Shown: positions 33,512-42,643 of the stretch, in pieces | How the letters are laid out: every line of letters starts with the position of its first letter | Position numbering within the stretch: position 1 is the first letter of the stretch | Source: Alcaligenaceae bacterium | Lineage (GTDB): Bacteria > Pseudomonadota > Gammaproteobacteria > Burkholderiales > Burkholderiaceae_B | Assembly (NCBI GenBank): GCA_013416405.1 | Contig: JACCET010000008.1 | Coordinates: forward strand, 124,001 to 188,000 | Length of the DNA: 64,000 nt | Direction: 5' to 3' | Translations under genes and position numbers: made by a program | Notes under the pieces: generated by a model | What the model saw: the letters and a program-made list of their open reading frames with translations, nothing else | Databases searched by the model: none | Told to the model about the DNA's origin: nothing

Positions 33512-34474
33512 TTAAAATGGGCTGTCGGGGAAATAGAACTGATCGGCATTTTCGGGCGTGATCAGCGGCGCGTCCAGCTTGAAGGTGCCACGCATGGGCG
33601 CTTGCCCGGTAAACTGCGCAGCCGTCATGTAAATGGCCGACTTGATCATTGACGGCGGATAAGGGGTCGAGATAGGCGTCATGGGGTTCTTGGCCTTGAC
33701 CAGTTCGATGACCTCTTTCATGCCGTTACCGCCAAGCGCATATTTGATCTCGGTTCGACCAGATTCTTTGATCGCTTCTCTTACGCCCAATAGCATGTCG
33801 TCGTCATTGGCCCAGACCGCGTCGATCTGTGGATACTTGGCCAGATAATCCTGCATCAGGGTGAAGGCCTGATCCTGGTTCCAATTGGCATACTGGATAT
33901 CAAGGATCTTGATGTCGGTGCCCTTGATTACATCGGTGAAGCCCTTGATACGCTCGTCGTCAATGACGGTGGGGATGCCGCGCAGTACAACGATATTGCC
34001 TTTGTTACCCAGCTTGTCAGCCAGCCATGTTGCGGTGTTTGCCCCTACGGCGATGTTGTCACCTGCGACATACAGATCATGTATTGATGAGTCGGTCAGG
34101 CCGCGATCCACGACCGCGATAAACGTGCCGCCTGCCTTGACCTGTTCGACGGGCCCGGTCAGTTCTTCGGAAGTGAATGGCAGAATGACCAGGGCATCCA
34201 GCTTCTGGCTGGCCGAAAGGTCTTCCAGCGCCGATACTTGTGCCGTGGCTGATGGCGAAGTCTTTACCACCACGTCAATATTCGGAAAGGCTGCCTTGAT
34301 TTCTTTCGCAGCCTGTTCTGCATGATAGACAACACCTCCGGTCCAGCCGTGGGTAGCGGCGGGAATGGATACGGCAATTGTCGTTTTGTCTTGCGCCAAG
34401 GCGCTGGTAGTGGTGAGTACTGCAAGGCTGGCTGCGGACAGCAAGCCAAGCGCCCGCTTTGTTATAGACGTCAT
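33512..34474 (-). CDS. Ribose-type ABC transporter substrate-binding protein
   Basis: 320-aa periplasmic receptor of the Peripla_BP_4/RbsB family; Sec signal (ALAQ-DKTT). Typical segments are TIAVSIPAATHGWTGG, DALVILPFTSEEL, FIAVVDRGL and DAVWANDDDMLLGVREAI. These receptors bind sugars, polyols or small alcohol-like ligands. It is the last of the three transport genes on the minus strand (ATPase, permease, receptor). ATG 34474 is chosen because GGAGAG lies just before it and the signal peptide starts there; the reading frame remains open further upstream, but that part overlaps the permease gene. Confidence 0.88.
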   Translation of the reverse strand: MTSITKRALGLLSAASLAVLTTTSALAQDKTTIAVSIPAATHGWTGGVVYHAEQAAKEIKAAFPNIDVVVKTSPSATAQVSALEDLSASQKLDALVILPFTSEELTGPVEQVKAGGTFIAVVDRGLTDSSIHDLYVAGDNIAVGANTATWLADKLGNKGNIVVLRGIPTVIDDERIKGFTDVIKGTDIKILDIQYANWNQDQAFTLMQDYLAKYPQIDAVWANDDDMLLGVREAIKESGRTEIKYALGGNGMKEVIELVKAKNPMTPISTPYPPSMIKSAIYMTAAQFTGQAPMRGTFKLDAPLITPENADQFYFPDSPF

Positions 34475-34542
34475 TTCTCTCTCCTGGTTATGGTCGTCAT
34501 TTTTTCTCTCCTTTGTGAAACTATCCCGCTCTTTCCCGGCGG

Positions 34543-35532
34543 TTACTTGATAAAGCGATGCGCCAGCATGGCAAGGATGATGATCACCCCTTGCACGGCG
34601 GCGACTAGGTATTCTGAAACCATGTTGGACAGCACCATAAGATTGGCAATCACTTCCAGTATCAGTGCGCCTGCGACGGTGCCCCAGATCCTTGCCTGGC
34701 CGCCGCGCAGCAGCGTGCCGCCTATCACCACGGCGGTGATCACCTGCAACTCCCAAAGCTGGCCTGTTGTGGGTGTGGCGGCGCCTAGCCGGGGGATGTA
34801 GCAGATTGCGGCAACGGCAACGCAAAGCCCCTGTATCACAAAGGCCATGGTTCGAACCTTGGTGACCGACACGCCCGAGAAGCGAGCCACTTCGGCGTTG
34901 GATCCAGTGGCCGTGCAACGGCGTCCGTATTTGGTGCGATACAGGATGAAGGCGCCGACCAAGGCGACGACCAAGGTAATGGCCACTGGAATCGGCATGC
35001 CCAGTACATCGCCGAAATAGACCGGACGATAAGGTTCGCGCAGCGCGCGATCCATGGGGATGGATCCGCCGTCAGACATCCATGTGATCAGTGCGCGAAA
35101 AATCCCCATCGTGCCCAGTGTGGCAATAAAGGGTTCGATCTTGCCCACGGTAACGATCAGCCCATTCATCAAACCACAAGCAGCGCCGACCAGCAGCCCT
35201 ACGGCGGCGCCGACGAAGATCGCGTTTGCGCCCATCGAGGGCTCAAGACGATTCATGGTTAGGATCATGATCCCTGTCACGAAAGCCATCATGGAACCGA
35301 CAGACAGGTCGAGGCAGCGCGATGAGATCACGAAGGTTGCACCCACTGCGATAATGGCTATGAAGGCTGAACGAGTGACTACGTTGGCCAGATTAGTTGC
35401 CGTGGCGAAATTGGGATTCAGCATCGTGCCGACCAGCAGTACGATGCCCAGCGCAATAAAAGGCCCCATGGTGGCCCAGCGGATACGCCGGGGTGCTTCA
35501 GCTGTCGCGATAGTCGTGGTCGCGCTTGTCAT
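34543..35532 (-). CDS. Ribose-type ABC transporter permease
   Basis: 329-aa inner-membrane permease of the RbsC/AraH class with about ten hydrophobic segments. Conserved features are AIIAVGATFVISSRCLDLSV (gly-rich family motif variant), GLMNGLIVTVGKIEPFIATL and GSNAEVARFSGVSV before the cytoplasmic loop. Its start overlaps the end of the ATPase gene by 35 bases, so translation is coupled. The substrate is inferred only from the downstream enzymes at 37962-41478: probably a small alcohol, lactone or sugar-like compound. Confidence 0.9.
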   Translation of the reverse strand: MTSATTTIATAEAPRRIRWATMGPFIALGIVLLVGTMLNPNFATATNLANVVTRSAFIAIIAVGATFVISSRCLDLSVGSMMAFVTGIMILTMNRLEPSMGANAIFVGAAVGLLVGAACGLMNGLIVTVGKIEPFIATLGTMGIFRALITWMSDGGSIPMDRALREPYRPVYFGDVLGMPIPVAITLVVALVGAFILYRTKYGRRCTATGSNAEVARFSGVSVTKVRTMAFVIQGLCVAVAAICYIPRLGAATPTTGQLWELQVITAVVIGGTLLRGGQARIWGTVAGALILEVIANLMVLSNMVSEYLVAAVQGVIIILAMLAHRFIK

Positions 35533-37138
35533 TATGGTTGTCTCCTTCGGTTGTCGTCAGGTGGCCTTGTCCGTGCAAGCCCGCCACAAGGGCCTCTTTG
35601 CTAGTGGCCGCATAGACGACGTTTTGTTCTGTAATTTGTTTTCCTGCCAGCTCGGCCACGATGCGTCCTTCGCGCATCACCAGAACGCGGTCGGCAAGGC
35701 CAACCAGTTCGGGCAGCTCTGACGAAATCACGATGCAGGCTTTGCCTGATCTAACCAACTGATCAATGAAGTCGTATATCTGGCTCTTGTTGCCAATGTC
35801 GATGCCGCGTGTCGGTTCGTCGATGATGACGACCGAAGGGTTGGTCATCATTATTTTTGCCAACAGCAGTTTTTGCTGATTTCCGCCGGACAGCTGGCCG
35901 GCGTCCAGGTGCATGGAGCCGACGCGGATGTCGTAGTCGCCTACCGCTTTTTCCAGTGCGGCGGTCTCTTTACGCTGATCCAACGCTAGACGAGGGTGAA
36001 TTCGGTTCAGTGCCTGTAGGGTCAGGTTTGGGGCCAATGGTTCGTCAAGCAACAGGCCCTTGCCTTTGCGATCTTCGGTCAGGTAAACCAGGCCCAGTTC
36101 TTGCCAGCCTTTTACCGAGCGATGCCGGATGGTCTGCCCCTTCAGTGCTATCCGTTGTGCATGGGCTGGTCGCAGACCCATTAGCCCCTCGAATAGCTCA
36201 GTTCTACCCGAACCTATCATGCCGCCAATACCCAGTACTTCGCCGGGCCTGGCCGCCAGGCTGGCCTGGACTGCGGCATGATCCACCGATAGTTGCTCGA
36301 TGATGAGTAGTGGGTCGCCTGATGGCTGTGGACGTTTCGCTGGATACAGCACGTCGAGCTGGCGGCCGACCATGAGCTCGGCCATGTCGCGTTGAGACAG
36401 TTCGGCAGCTGGCCAGGTACCTATCATCTTTCCATCGCGCAGCACGGAAATGCGATCGGCCAATGCCTGGACTTCGTCCAGGCGATGCGAAATATACAAG
36501 ACAGCTACGCCTTGCGCCTTCAGCCCGCGAATCACATCCAGTAGAGCTGCGACCTCATCATTGGCAAGAACCGCAGTGGGCTCATCGAAGATCACCACCT
36601 TGCGTGGTTCCAGCAGGGCCCGTGCGATTTGCACCAGTTGCCGCTGCGCCAACGGAAGATCGCCGACCAGGTCGCGTGGCCCACAATGTGCACCAATAGA
36701 AGCCAGGACGTCGGTGGTACGGCGGTTCATGGCACGATCGTCGACCATGATTCCGCGTGACAGTTCTCGGCCCAGAAAGAGGTTCTCGGCGACGGTGAGA
36801 TCGGGAGCTAGCAGGATTTCCTGATGAACCAGCACCACACCTGCAGCTTCCGCAGCTGCGGCATCGGCAAATTCGACGGCCTGTCCGTTCATAATCAGCT
36901 GACCCGCAGTGGGGCTCACATAGCCCGCCAGCAGCTTCATCAATGTTGATTTGCCCGCACCATTCTCACCTATGATCGCGTGGACTTCGCCCTTGTAGAT
37001 ATCGAGCGTGACAGCAGACAGCACAGTGATGGGGCCATAGGCCTTGGACAACCCAGCCGTTGCCAGCGTCGGTGGCGCTGACGTGCCTAGTGCCGCCTGC
37101 GCCGAAGCTGACAAAGGTAGGGCAGTGTTCGTGGTCAT
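35498..37138 (-). CDS. Ribose-type ABC transporter ATPase, duplicated domain
   Basis: 546-aa RbsA/MglA-like protein with two nucleotide-binding domains. First domain: Walker A GENGAGKST, a divergent signature PLAQRQLVQIARAL and Walker B VVIFDEPTAVL. Second domain: GMIGSGRTELFEGL, where Walker A is normally degenerate, signature LSGGNQQKLLLAK and VVIIDEPTRGID. The extended charged C-terminus (about 25 residues, ending KRDHDYRDS) overlaps the permease gene. The start overlaps the GntR stop in an ATGA, so the regulator and transporter are one operon. Confidence 0.92.
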   Translation of the reverse strand: MTTNTALPLSASAQAALGTSAPPTLATAGLSKAYGPITVLSAVTLDIYKGEVHAIIGENGAGKSTLMKLLAGYVSPTAGQLIMNGQAVEFADAAAAEAAGVVLVHQEILLAPDLTVAENLFLGRELSRGIMVDDRAMNRRTTDVLASIGAHCGPRDLVGDLPLAQRQLVQIARALLEPRKVVIFDEPTAVLANDEVAALLDVIRGLKAQGVAVLYISHRLDEVQALADRISVLRDGKMIGTWPAAELSQRDMAELMVGRQLDVLYPAKRPQPSGDPLLIIEQLSVDHAAVQASLAARPGEVLGIGGMIGSGRTELFEGLMGLRPAHAQRIALKGQTIRHRSVKGWQELGLVYLTEDRKGKGLLLDEPLAPNLTLQALNRIHPRLALDQRKETAALEKAVGDYDIRVGSMHLDAGQLSGGNQQKLLLAKIMMTNPSVVIIDEPTRGIDIGNKSQIYDFIDQLVRSGKACIVISSELPELVGLADRVLVMREGRIVAELAGKQITEQNVVYAATSKEALVAGLHGQGHLTTTEGDNHNDKRDHDYRDS

Positions 37139-37818
37139 TCGAAGGCAAGCATCAGGCGGTCGCGGGAACGCTGGATATGCTTGCGCATAGACGCTTCTGC
37201 GGCGGCGGCATCGCCATTCCGAAAGGCCGCCATCAGGTCTTCATGTTCTTCCAGTGCTTCTTGAGTCACGCGACTATGGAACATCAGGCGGAATAAATGC
37301 AGGTGAACATGCTGGTTGAACAGCGTTGAGCGGATAACTTCATTGCCGGCGATCCGCAGGATTTCGTCATGAAACTGGGCGTCGGTACGGGCAAAGCGTG
37401 AATAACGGCTGGTACGGTCTACCGGTGTTGCGCCGTGGGCCATGTCGGCGGCAATATCTTCTATATGACTGAGTGTGGCGGGTGTCATGTTCAGTGCGGC
37501 TAATCGAGCGCCTTCGGGCTCGACAAGCAGGCGAAAGCTGAACAAGTCTTCGAACTGCTTGCGGTCCAGTTGCGGGGCGGCGCTGTAGCCGATGAGATGT
37601 GCCTTGTGCACCAGCCCTTCGCGCTCTAACCGTGAAAGCGCTTCACGCACCGGTGTCTGCGAGACATTCAGGTCGCGTGCGAGGACATCAATGGGGATGC
37701 GCGCGCCAGGCGCGATGGTCAGCGACATGAGCTGTTCATAGATGCTGTCGTACACACCATCAACCACACTGGCCGGACGTAAAGATGCGCGTTGCTGCTT
37801 TTCTCGTAGGGCTGTCAT
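37135..37818 (-). CDS. GntR family regulator, FCD domain, of the ABC/alcohol cluster
   Basis: 227-aa repressor: winged helix (RIPIDVLARDLNVSQTPVREAL) followed by an FCD domain with metal-site residues in DAQFHDEIL, EEHEDLMAAF and RKHIQRS. It is divergent from the iron alcohol dehydrogenase gene and the first gene of the transporter operon. The shared 143-bp region carries a good sigma-70 promoter and an AT-rich imperfect palindrome, so one regulator probably controls both arms. Confidence 0.9.
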   Translation of the reverse strand: MTALREKQQRASLRPASVVDGVYDSIYEQLMSLTIAPGARIPIDVLARDLNVSQTPVREALSRLEREGLVHKAHLIGYSAAPQLDRKQFEDLFSFRLLVEPEGARLAALNMTPATLSHIEDIAADMAHGATPVDRTSRYSRFARTDAQFHDEILRIAGNEVIRSTLFNQHVHLHLFRLMFHSRVTQEALEEHEDLMAAFRNGDAAAAEASMRKHIQRSRDRLMLAFE

Positions 37819-37846
37819 TTCGCTAGTAACGGTCCGTAAGTTGTTC

Positions 37847-37876
37847 TTGACACGCTAGTATCATGGCAAATAAGAT
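37847..37876 (+). promoter_or_regulatory. Sigma-70-like promoter of the alcohol dehydrogenase operon
   Basis: TTGACA at 37847-37852 and TAAGAT at 37871-37876 with an 18-base spacer. Transcription would start near 37884, about 78 bases ahead of the ATG at 37962. The -35 is a perfect consensus. Confidence 0.6.
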
Positions 37877-37893
37877 ATCAAATGTCAAATACA

Positions 37894-37914
37894 ATATCAT
37901 ATACGATACGATAT
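37894..37914. promoter_or_regulatory. Candidate GntR operator downstream of the promoter
   Basis: ATATC, eleven bases (ATATACGATAC), GATAT: an imperfect palindrome of alternating A/T with CG steps, immediately after the predicted start of transcription. A repressor bound here would block the alcohol dehydrogenase operon. The nearby GntR protein is the likely ligand-responsive binder. Confidence 0.45.
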
Positions 37915-37961
37915 ATAGCGGCGTAAGCAGTTGCTAAAAGAGCAATACAAGGAGATGAACG

Positions 37962-39182
37962 ATGAATTATTTCGGGACAATCAGGTCGCCGCGCGAGCTT
38001 ATTGTGGGCAGCGGTCAACGCGGGGTGTTGGGTCTTGTGGCAAAACGACTTGGCCGGCGGGCCTTGGTCGTCACAGATCAGCGCTTGGCTGGCGACGCTG
38101 ACTTCCAGTCCCTCATCGCCGATCTTGAAAACAACGGTCTGACGCTAAGGATTGAAAGTGGAACCTTGCCAGATGTTCCCGCTGAAAGCACGATCCTGAC
38201 CGCCGATGCCGCCCGCGAATTTGCTCCCGACCTGGTCATAGGCGTGGGAGGTGGTTCGTGTCTTGATATGGCTAAATGCGTGGCCTTATTGCTGACTCAT
38301 GGTGGGCGGCCGGATGATTACTATGGCGAATTAAAAGTGCCCGGCCCTGTCCTGCCGCTGATCGCTATTCCGACTACTGCCGGAACAGGCTCCGAGGTCA
38401 CGCCGGTTGCAGTCCTGTCGGACAGTCAGCGCAGCCTGAAAGTTGGCATATCCAGTCCACAGTTGATTCCAACAGCGGCAATCTGCGACCCTGAACTAAC
38501 GCTAACTTGCCCGCCATCGCTCACTGCCATCGCTGGCGCCGATGCACTGACTCATGCCATTGAAGCCTTTACTGCCTCTCGACGTCCTACAACTGCTGGA
38601 TTGACGCAGGAACGAGTATTTGTTGGTAAAAATGTTCTGTCGGATCAGTTTGCACTGACCGCGATCTCGCTATTGTGGCAAGGGCTGGAAGCAGCGTGTA
38701 CCGATGGTTCCAATCTGGCCGCCAGGGCGCAGGTGATGCAAGGGGCGACCTTTGCGGGGTTGGCTTTTGGTGTTGCAGGAACGGCGGCCGCCCATGCCAT
38801 TCAATATCCGGTCGGTGCCGTAACCCACACCGCCCACGGTGCGGGGGTGGCCTGCCTGATGCCTTGGGTCATGGAATGGAACCGCCCCATGATAGGCACC
38901 GAACTGCAGCAGATGGCAGGCGCCATGGGCCTTGCGGACGCTACGCAAGTCATACCGGCAATCTCCGCGCTGTTCGCCCGCATCGGCATTCCGGCCACCT
39001 TGGCCGAGCTTGGGCTGGCCGAAGAACAGCTGGATTGGGTGGCAGAGCAATCTTGCGGCATAGAGCGGCTCATCCAGAATAATCCCCGCCCGCTAGACCG
39101 CAGCGACATGCGCAAGCTTCTGGACGCCGCCTATTGGGGCGACGCAAGCATCATCCAGCAACACAGGACAGCCATCAAATGA
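37962..39182 (+). CDS. Iron-containing alcohol dehydrogenase (4-hydroxybutyrate dehydrogenase-like)
   Basis: 406-aa group III metal-dependent alcohol dehydrogenase. NAD-binding GGGSCLDMAK and GTGSEVTPVAV are present, and the metal ligands are Asp194, His198 (DALTHAIEAF), His278 (AAHAIQYP) and His292 (THTAHGAG). Members oxidise 1,2-diols, 4-hydroxybutyrate or reduce maleylacetate. Here the gene is coupled (ATGA) to a succinate-semialdehyde-type dehydrogenase, which fits oxidation of 4-hydroxybutyrate to succinate semialdehyde. Maleylacetate reductase is a weaker alternative because no ring-cleavage genes are near. Confidence 0.83.
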   Translation: MNYFGTIRSPRELIVGSGQRGVLGLVAKRLGRRALVVTDQRLAGDADFQSLIADLENNGLTLRIESGTLPDVPAESTILTADAAREFAPDLVIGVGGGSCLDMAKCVALLLTHGGRPDDYYGELKVPGPVLPLIAIPTTAGTGSEVTPVAVLSDSQRSLKVGISSPQLIPTAAICDPELTLTCPPSLTAIAGADALTHAIEAFTASRRPTTAGLTQERVFVGKNVLSDQFALTAISLLWQGLEAACTDGSNLAARAQVMQGATFAGLAFGVAGTAAAHAIQYPVGAVTHTAHGAGVACLMPWVMEWNRPMIGTELQQMAGAMGLADATQVIPAISALFARIGIPATLAELGLAEEQLDWVAEQSCGIERLIQNNPRPLDRSDMRKLLDAAYWGDASIIQQHRTAIK

Positions 39183-40645
39183 CACAAACTACAACGCTTG
39201 GGCAGGGCTACGCCGACCCCGCCTTACACGCACAAGGCCTTTATATAGCCGGAAATTGGCGGCCGGGCAGCGGTATTCCGGTTATCAATCCGTCTACCGC
39301 CGAGGTCTTGGCCGATGTGCCCGACGCTTCAGTGGCCGATGCACTGCGGGCCGTCGATGCAGCCGAGGCCGCTGCGGCAAACTGGCGTGCTACCCCGGCC
39401 CGTCAGCGGGCCGAGATATTGCGTCGCTGGTTCCAGCTGATGACAGACCACGCCGAGGAACTGGCGTATCTGATTTCGCTGGAAAATGGCAAGGCCTTGA
39501 CCGATGCGCGCGGCGAAGTGGCTTATGCTGCGGAATTCTTTCGCTGGTATGCCGAAGAGGCTGTGCGTATTCCGGGCGAGTTCCGCCACGCTCCATCGGG
39601 AGCCAACCATATTCTTGTCGATCATGACCCCATCGGGATCGCGGTCTTGATCACACCCTGGAACTTTCCCGCCGCGATGGCCACGCGCAAGATAGGCCCG
39701 GCGCTGGCCGCCGGCTGCACAGTCATTCTGAAGCCGGCCTCTGAAACCCCTTTAACCGCCTACGCGATGGCAAGGCTGGGCGCTCAGGCAGGCGTGCCGC
39801 CAGGGGTGGTGAATGTGCTGACCACCACGCAGCCAGCCGCCGTCACCAATGCCATGCTGGCTGATCCCCGGGTACGCAAGCTGTCTTTCACCGGCTCGAC
39901 TGCAGTAGGCCGCACCTTGCTGGCCGTAGCGGCCCAGACAGTGGTTTCATGTTCGATGGAGCTGGGCGGCAATGCGCCATTCCTAGTGTTTGACGACGCC
40001 GATCTGCCAGCGGCTCTGGACGGCGCCATGATCGCCAAAATGCGTAATGCGGGCGAGGCCTGCACGGCCGCCAACCGCTTTTACGTGCAGGCTGGCATAC
40101 ACGACGCCTTCGTTGCCGGGCTGACCGAGCGGATGGCGGCGCTGCAGGTCGGCCCAGGTATCAAGGCGCAAACACAGGTCGGACCGATGATCACCAAGAA
40201 TGCTGTGTCCAAGATCGACCACCTGGTCTCAAGCGCCATCGCTCAAGGCGCCCGTTTGCATACCGGAGGTAAGCCACTGCCAGGTAACGGTTATTTCTAC
40301 CCGCCCACGGTTCTCGATAATGTACCTACGGATGCCGACATGGCACATGCCGAGGTTTTCGGCCCTGTGGCTGCCGTCTATCGCTTCGAAACGGAGGCTC
40401 AGGCCATAGCACTGGCAAACGATACAGAATATGGGCTGGCCGCCTACGTTTATTCGGGCGATTTGTCGCGTGCACTGCGGGTGGGTAAGGGCATAGAGGC
40501 CGGCATGATTGCAATCAATCGAGGGCTGATGTCAGACCCCGCAGCCCCGTTTGGGGGTGCCAAGCAAAGTGGGCTGGGGCGTGAAGGCGGCGTCACTGGT
40601 ATTCTGGAGTTCATGGAGCCGAAATATTATGCGGTAGACTTTTAA
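39179..40645 (+). CDS. NAD(P)-dependent succinate-semialdehyde-type aldehyde dehydrogenase
   Basis: 488-aa aldehyde dehydrogenase of the GabD branch. Catalytic Cys295 (NAGEACTAANRFYV), general-base Glu261 (CSMELGGNAPFLVF), cofactor loop TPWNFPAAMATRKIGPALA and SFTGSTAVGR are present. The ATG at 39179 overlaps the alcohol dehydrogenase stop. It probably oxidises the aldehyde made by that enzyme, most simply succinate semialdehyde to succinate. The ATG 15 codons earlier lies in the previous gene and is not needed. Confidence 0.87.
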   Translation: MTQTTTLGQGYADPALHAQGLYIAGNWRPGSGIPVINPSTAEVLADVPDASVADALRAVDAAEAAAANWRATPARQRAEILRRWFQLMTDHAEELAYLISLENGKALTDARGEVAYAAEFFRWYAEEAVRIPGEFRHAPSGANHILVDHDPIGIAVLITPWNFPAAMATRKIGPALAAGCTVILKPASETPLTAYAMARLGAQAGVPPGVVNVLTTTQPAAVTNAMLADPRVRKLSFTGSTAVGRTLLAVAAQTVVSCSMELGGNAPFLVFDDADLPAALDGAMIAKMRNAGEACTAANRFYVQAGIHDAFVAGLTERMAALQVGPGIKAQTQVGPMITKNAVSKIDHLVSSAIAQGARLHTGGKPLPGNGYFYPPTVLDNVPTDADMAHAEVFGPVAAVYRFETEAQAIALANDTEYGLAAYVYSGDLSRALRVGKGIEAGMIAINRGLMSDPAAPFGGAKQSGLGREGGVTGILEFMEPKYYAVDF

Positions 40646-40647
40646 CT

Positions 40648-41478
40648 ATGACAGACCTTTACCGCAATCAAGATTTCATCCCTGATTTCTACGAGATCAT
40701 CGCCGAGACAGCCGCGCGATCACGCGAGTTATCTACGCACGTCGAGGCGCGTTCCAACGTGCCTTACGGCTCGAGTCCGCGTGAGCAGATTGATATCATC
40801 TTTCCGCCACGCCTGGTCAAAGGGGCTCCGCTACACGTATTCATTCATGGCGGCTATTGGCGCTCGGGCAGCAAAGCGGATCATTGGCTGGTCGCGGCTC
40901 CGGTGCTGGCTGCAGGCGGCATTGCGGCCTTTGTTGGCTACGATCTTATGCCGAACACCCGGCTGGGTACCATTGTTGGCCAGATACGGGCGGCTCTTGC
41001 GCATTTAACCCAGATGGCTCCCGAGTTGGGCGCAGATCCAGGTCGATACACGGTCAGCGGTCATTCAGCGGGCGCACATCTGGCAAGCTATCTTGCCGCG
41101 ACTGGCCCTGAAGAAAATGAACAGACGGATCTACCCGCGCTGCGCGGCCTGCTTCTGATTAGCGGCATCTACGACCTGAGCGAAATTCCTGATAGCTTCC
41201 TGAAGAACGAAGCAAAGATGACCCATGCGGAAGCGGCGGCCTGGTCGCCTCTGAGCTCACGTCAGCTTTACGCTCCACGGCGTATTGTGATGCTGGCCGA
41301 ACACGACTCCGTGCCGTATCACACGCAGGGCCATCAGTTCTCTTCTATGCTGAAAGCCAATGGCATGGATACGCAGCTTAGGATAGAGGCTGGCCTGAAT
41401 CATCTGACGATTGTTCTTGCGCTGGCCGACCCCAAGAGTCCTGCCGGGCTATGTCTTTCCGAGCTGGTGGCCAGCTGA
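40648..41478 (+). CDS. Alpha/beta hydrolase, arylformamidase/lactonase-like
   Basis: 276-aa cytoplasmic hydrolase. The oxyanion-hole HGGYWRSGSK and nucleophile elbow SGHSAGAH (Ser140) are clear; the catalytic His is probably in LNHLTIV near the C-terminus. The HGGYW form and N-terminal NVPYGSSPREQIDI resemble kynurenine formamidase and related esterases. It starts two bases after the aldehyde dehydrogenase stop. Given its neighbours it could open a lactone or cleave an ester to give a hydroxy acid. A formamidase function is possible, but no tryptophan genes are present. Confidence 0.8.
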   Translation: MTDLYRNQDFIPDFYEIIAETAARSRELSTHVEARSNVPYGSSPREQIDIIFPPRLVKGAPLHVFIHGGYWRSGSKADHWLVAAPVLAAGGIAAFVGYDLMPNTRLGTIVGQIRAALAHLTQMAPELGADPGRYTVSGHSAGAHLASYLAATGPEENEQTDLPALRGLLLISGIYDLSEIPDSFLKNEAKMTHAEAAAWSPLSSRQLYAPRRIVMLAEHDSVPYHTQGHQFSSMLKANGMDTQLRIEAGLNHLTIVLALADPKSPAGLCLSELVAS

Positions 41479-41482
41479 ATTA

Positions 41483-42109
41483 ATGGAGCGCATGCCGGAT
41501 CCGAAGAAGCCACCCCGTCCTCGCTGTGAACATTGCCAGCGCCCCATATCACATTGCTTGTGCGCTTATATCAGCCCAATTGCCAATCGCACGCGTGTGC
41601 TTGTGTTGCAGCATCCGGATGAGGTCAGCCATCCCCTGAATACCGCTCGTTTGGCGGTGGCGGGGCTGAGCAATGCGCAGATGCTGGTCGGAGAACACTT
41701 TCCTCAATTGGATGATATCCTTGCATCCACGGGACAGGCCTTACTGCTGTTTCCTGCAAAGGAAGGCAGCGAGTCACAGACCGTGGCGGATAAGGGTGAG
41801 CTTGATGCATCGCTGCTGATCGTGCCGGACGGTACATGGCGCAAGGCACGCAAGATCGTCAGCGCCAACCCAGTACTGGGCACCTTGCCGCGTTTCAGCT
41901 TTCCACCTGGTGCGCCTTCCGAGTATAGAATACGCAAAACCCGTGAGCCGGCGGCGGTTTCCACCATTGAAGCCATTGCCCGTAGCTTGTCCATACTCGA
42001 GCCCGAGCAAAGCTTCGAGCGCTTGTTGACACCGTTCAAGGCACAGATAGCGCAACAAGTGCAGGCTATGGGGGAAGAGGTGTACAGGCGTAATTACCAG
42101 AACAACTGA
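41483..42109 (+). CDS. DTW-domain tRNA-uridine aminocarboxypropyltransferase
   Basis: 208-aa TapT-type enzyme that places the 3-amino-3-carboxypropyl group from S-adenosylmethionine on tRNA uridine (acp3U47). The N-terminal zinc motif CEHCQRPISHCLC and the DTW-like motif DGTWRKARKI (here DGTW) are both visible, followed by RIRKTREPAAVSTIEA. The start ATG 41483 lies five bases after the hydrolase stop; ATG 41492, closer to a GGAG, is also possible. It is a housekeeping RNA modification gene unrelated to the catabolic genes beside it. Confidence 0.87.
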   Translation: MERMPDPKKPPRPRCEHCQRPISHCLCAYISPIANRTRVLVLQHPDEVSHPLNTARLAVAGLSNAQMLVGEHFPQLDDILASTGQALLLFPAKEGSESQTVADKGELDASLLIVPDGTWRKARKIVSANPVLGTLPRFSFPPGAPSEYRIRKTREPAAVSTIEAIARSLSILEPEQSFERLLTPFKAQIAQQVQAMGEEVYRRNYQNN

Positions 42110-42110
42110 C

Positions 42111-42135
42111 GCTCGCAGCGCAGTTCGCTGCGAGC
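42111..42135. terminator. Hairpin between convergent tapT-like and tctB genes
   Basis: GCTCGCAGCG/CGCTGCGAGC, a perfect 10-bp stem with a five-base loop, immediately after the DTW gene stop. There is no T-run. It probably marks the end of transcripts from both sides. Confidence 0.55.
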
Positions 42136-42169
42136 GCGGCAAAGGATATTCACGTGGCCTATTTACGTT

Positions 42170-42634
42170 CTAGAACAGCCAGCCGGTTGGCAAAGGCACT
42201 TGCAAAGCAAACTTGAAAATAGAAAACAGCGAGCCCAGAACGATGAGGCCAGCGAGCCCGTATAAGATCACGATACGAGCCGTCCAGCGGTCGAAATGCG
42301 CGACTACAAGCAATGCTGCGAAAGCCAGTATGCCGGATACCAGAAAGCCCAGCGGCTCAAGCAAAAATGCCCATGCCAGCATGACTACCATAACGGCAAG
42401 CCGCCGAGCGCTCGAGCCAGGCTCGTGAGTGCGCCGCGCCTGGGGGCGCATCCATGCGATGACCAGATACAGACAACTAAGCGCCACCATCAGCCCGGCT
42501 GCGACGCGTGGAAACACGGCCCCCAATATTGAGAAGTCGTTGGCCCAATAAATAGCTGCCAGGCCGATGATAATCAATGCTATGCAACTCACTGCCGAAG
42601 CGACATCGAAACGCACTACAGAATTGTTGTTCAT
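42170..42634 (-). CDS. tctB: Tripartite tricarboxylate transporter small subunit TctB
   Basis: 154-aa membrane protein with four hydrophobic segments (VASAVSCIALIIIGLAAIY, GLMVALSCLYLVIAW, LAVMVVMLAWAFLLEPLGF, IVILYGLAGLIVLGSLF). It forms the transport complex with TctA, encoded just upstream with a nine-base gap. The gene order is tctC-tctA-tctB on the minus strand; the common order is C-B-A. It is the only TctB in the window, although six TctC-type receptors are present. Confidence 0.85.
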   Translation of the reverse strand: MNNNSVVRFDVASAVSCIALIIIGLAAIYWANDFSILGAVFPRVAAGLMVALSCLYLVIAWMRPQARRTHEPGSSARRLAVMVVMLAWAFLLEPLGFLVSGILAFAALLVVAHFDRWTARIVILYGLAGLIVLGSLFSIFKFALQVPLPTGWLF

Positions 42635-42643
42635 GTCTGCCCC

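Noticed and set aside
34475-34918. Upstream extension of the ribose-type receptor frame
   Set aside because: It overlaps the permease gene and precedes a perfect signal peptide with its own ribosome site at 34474.
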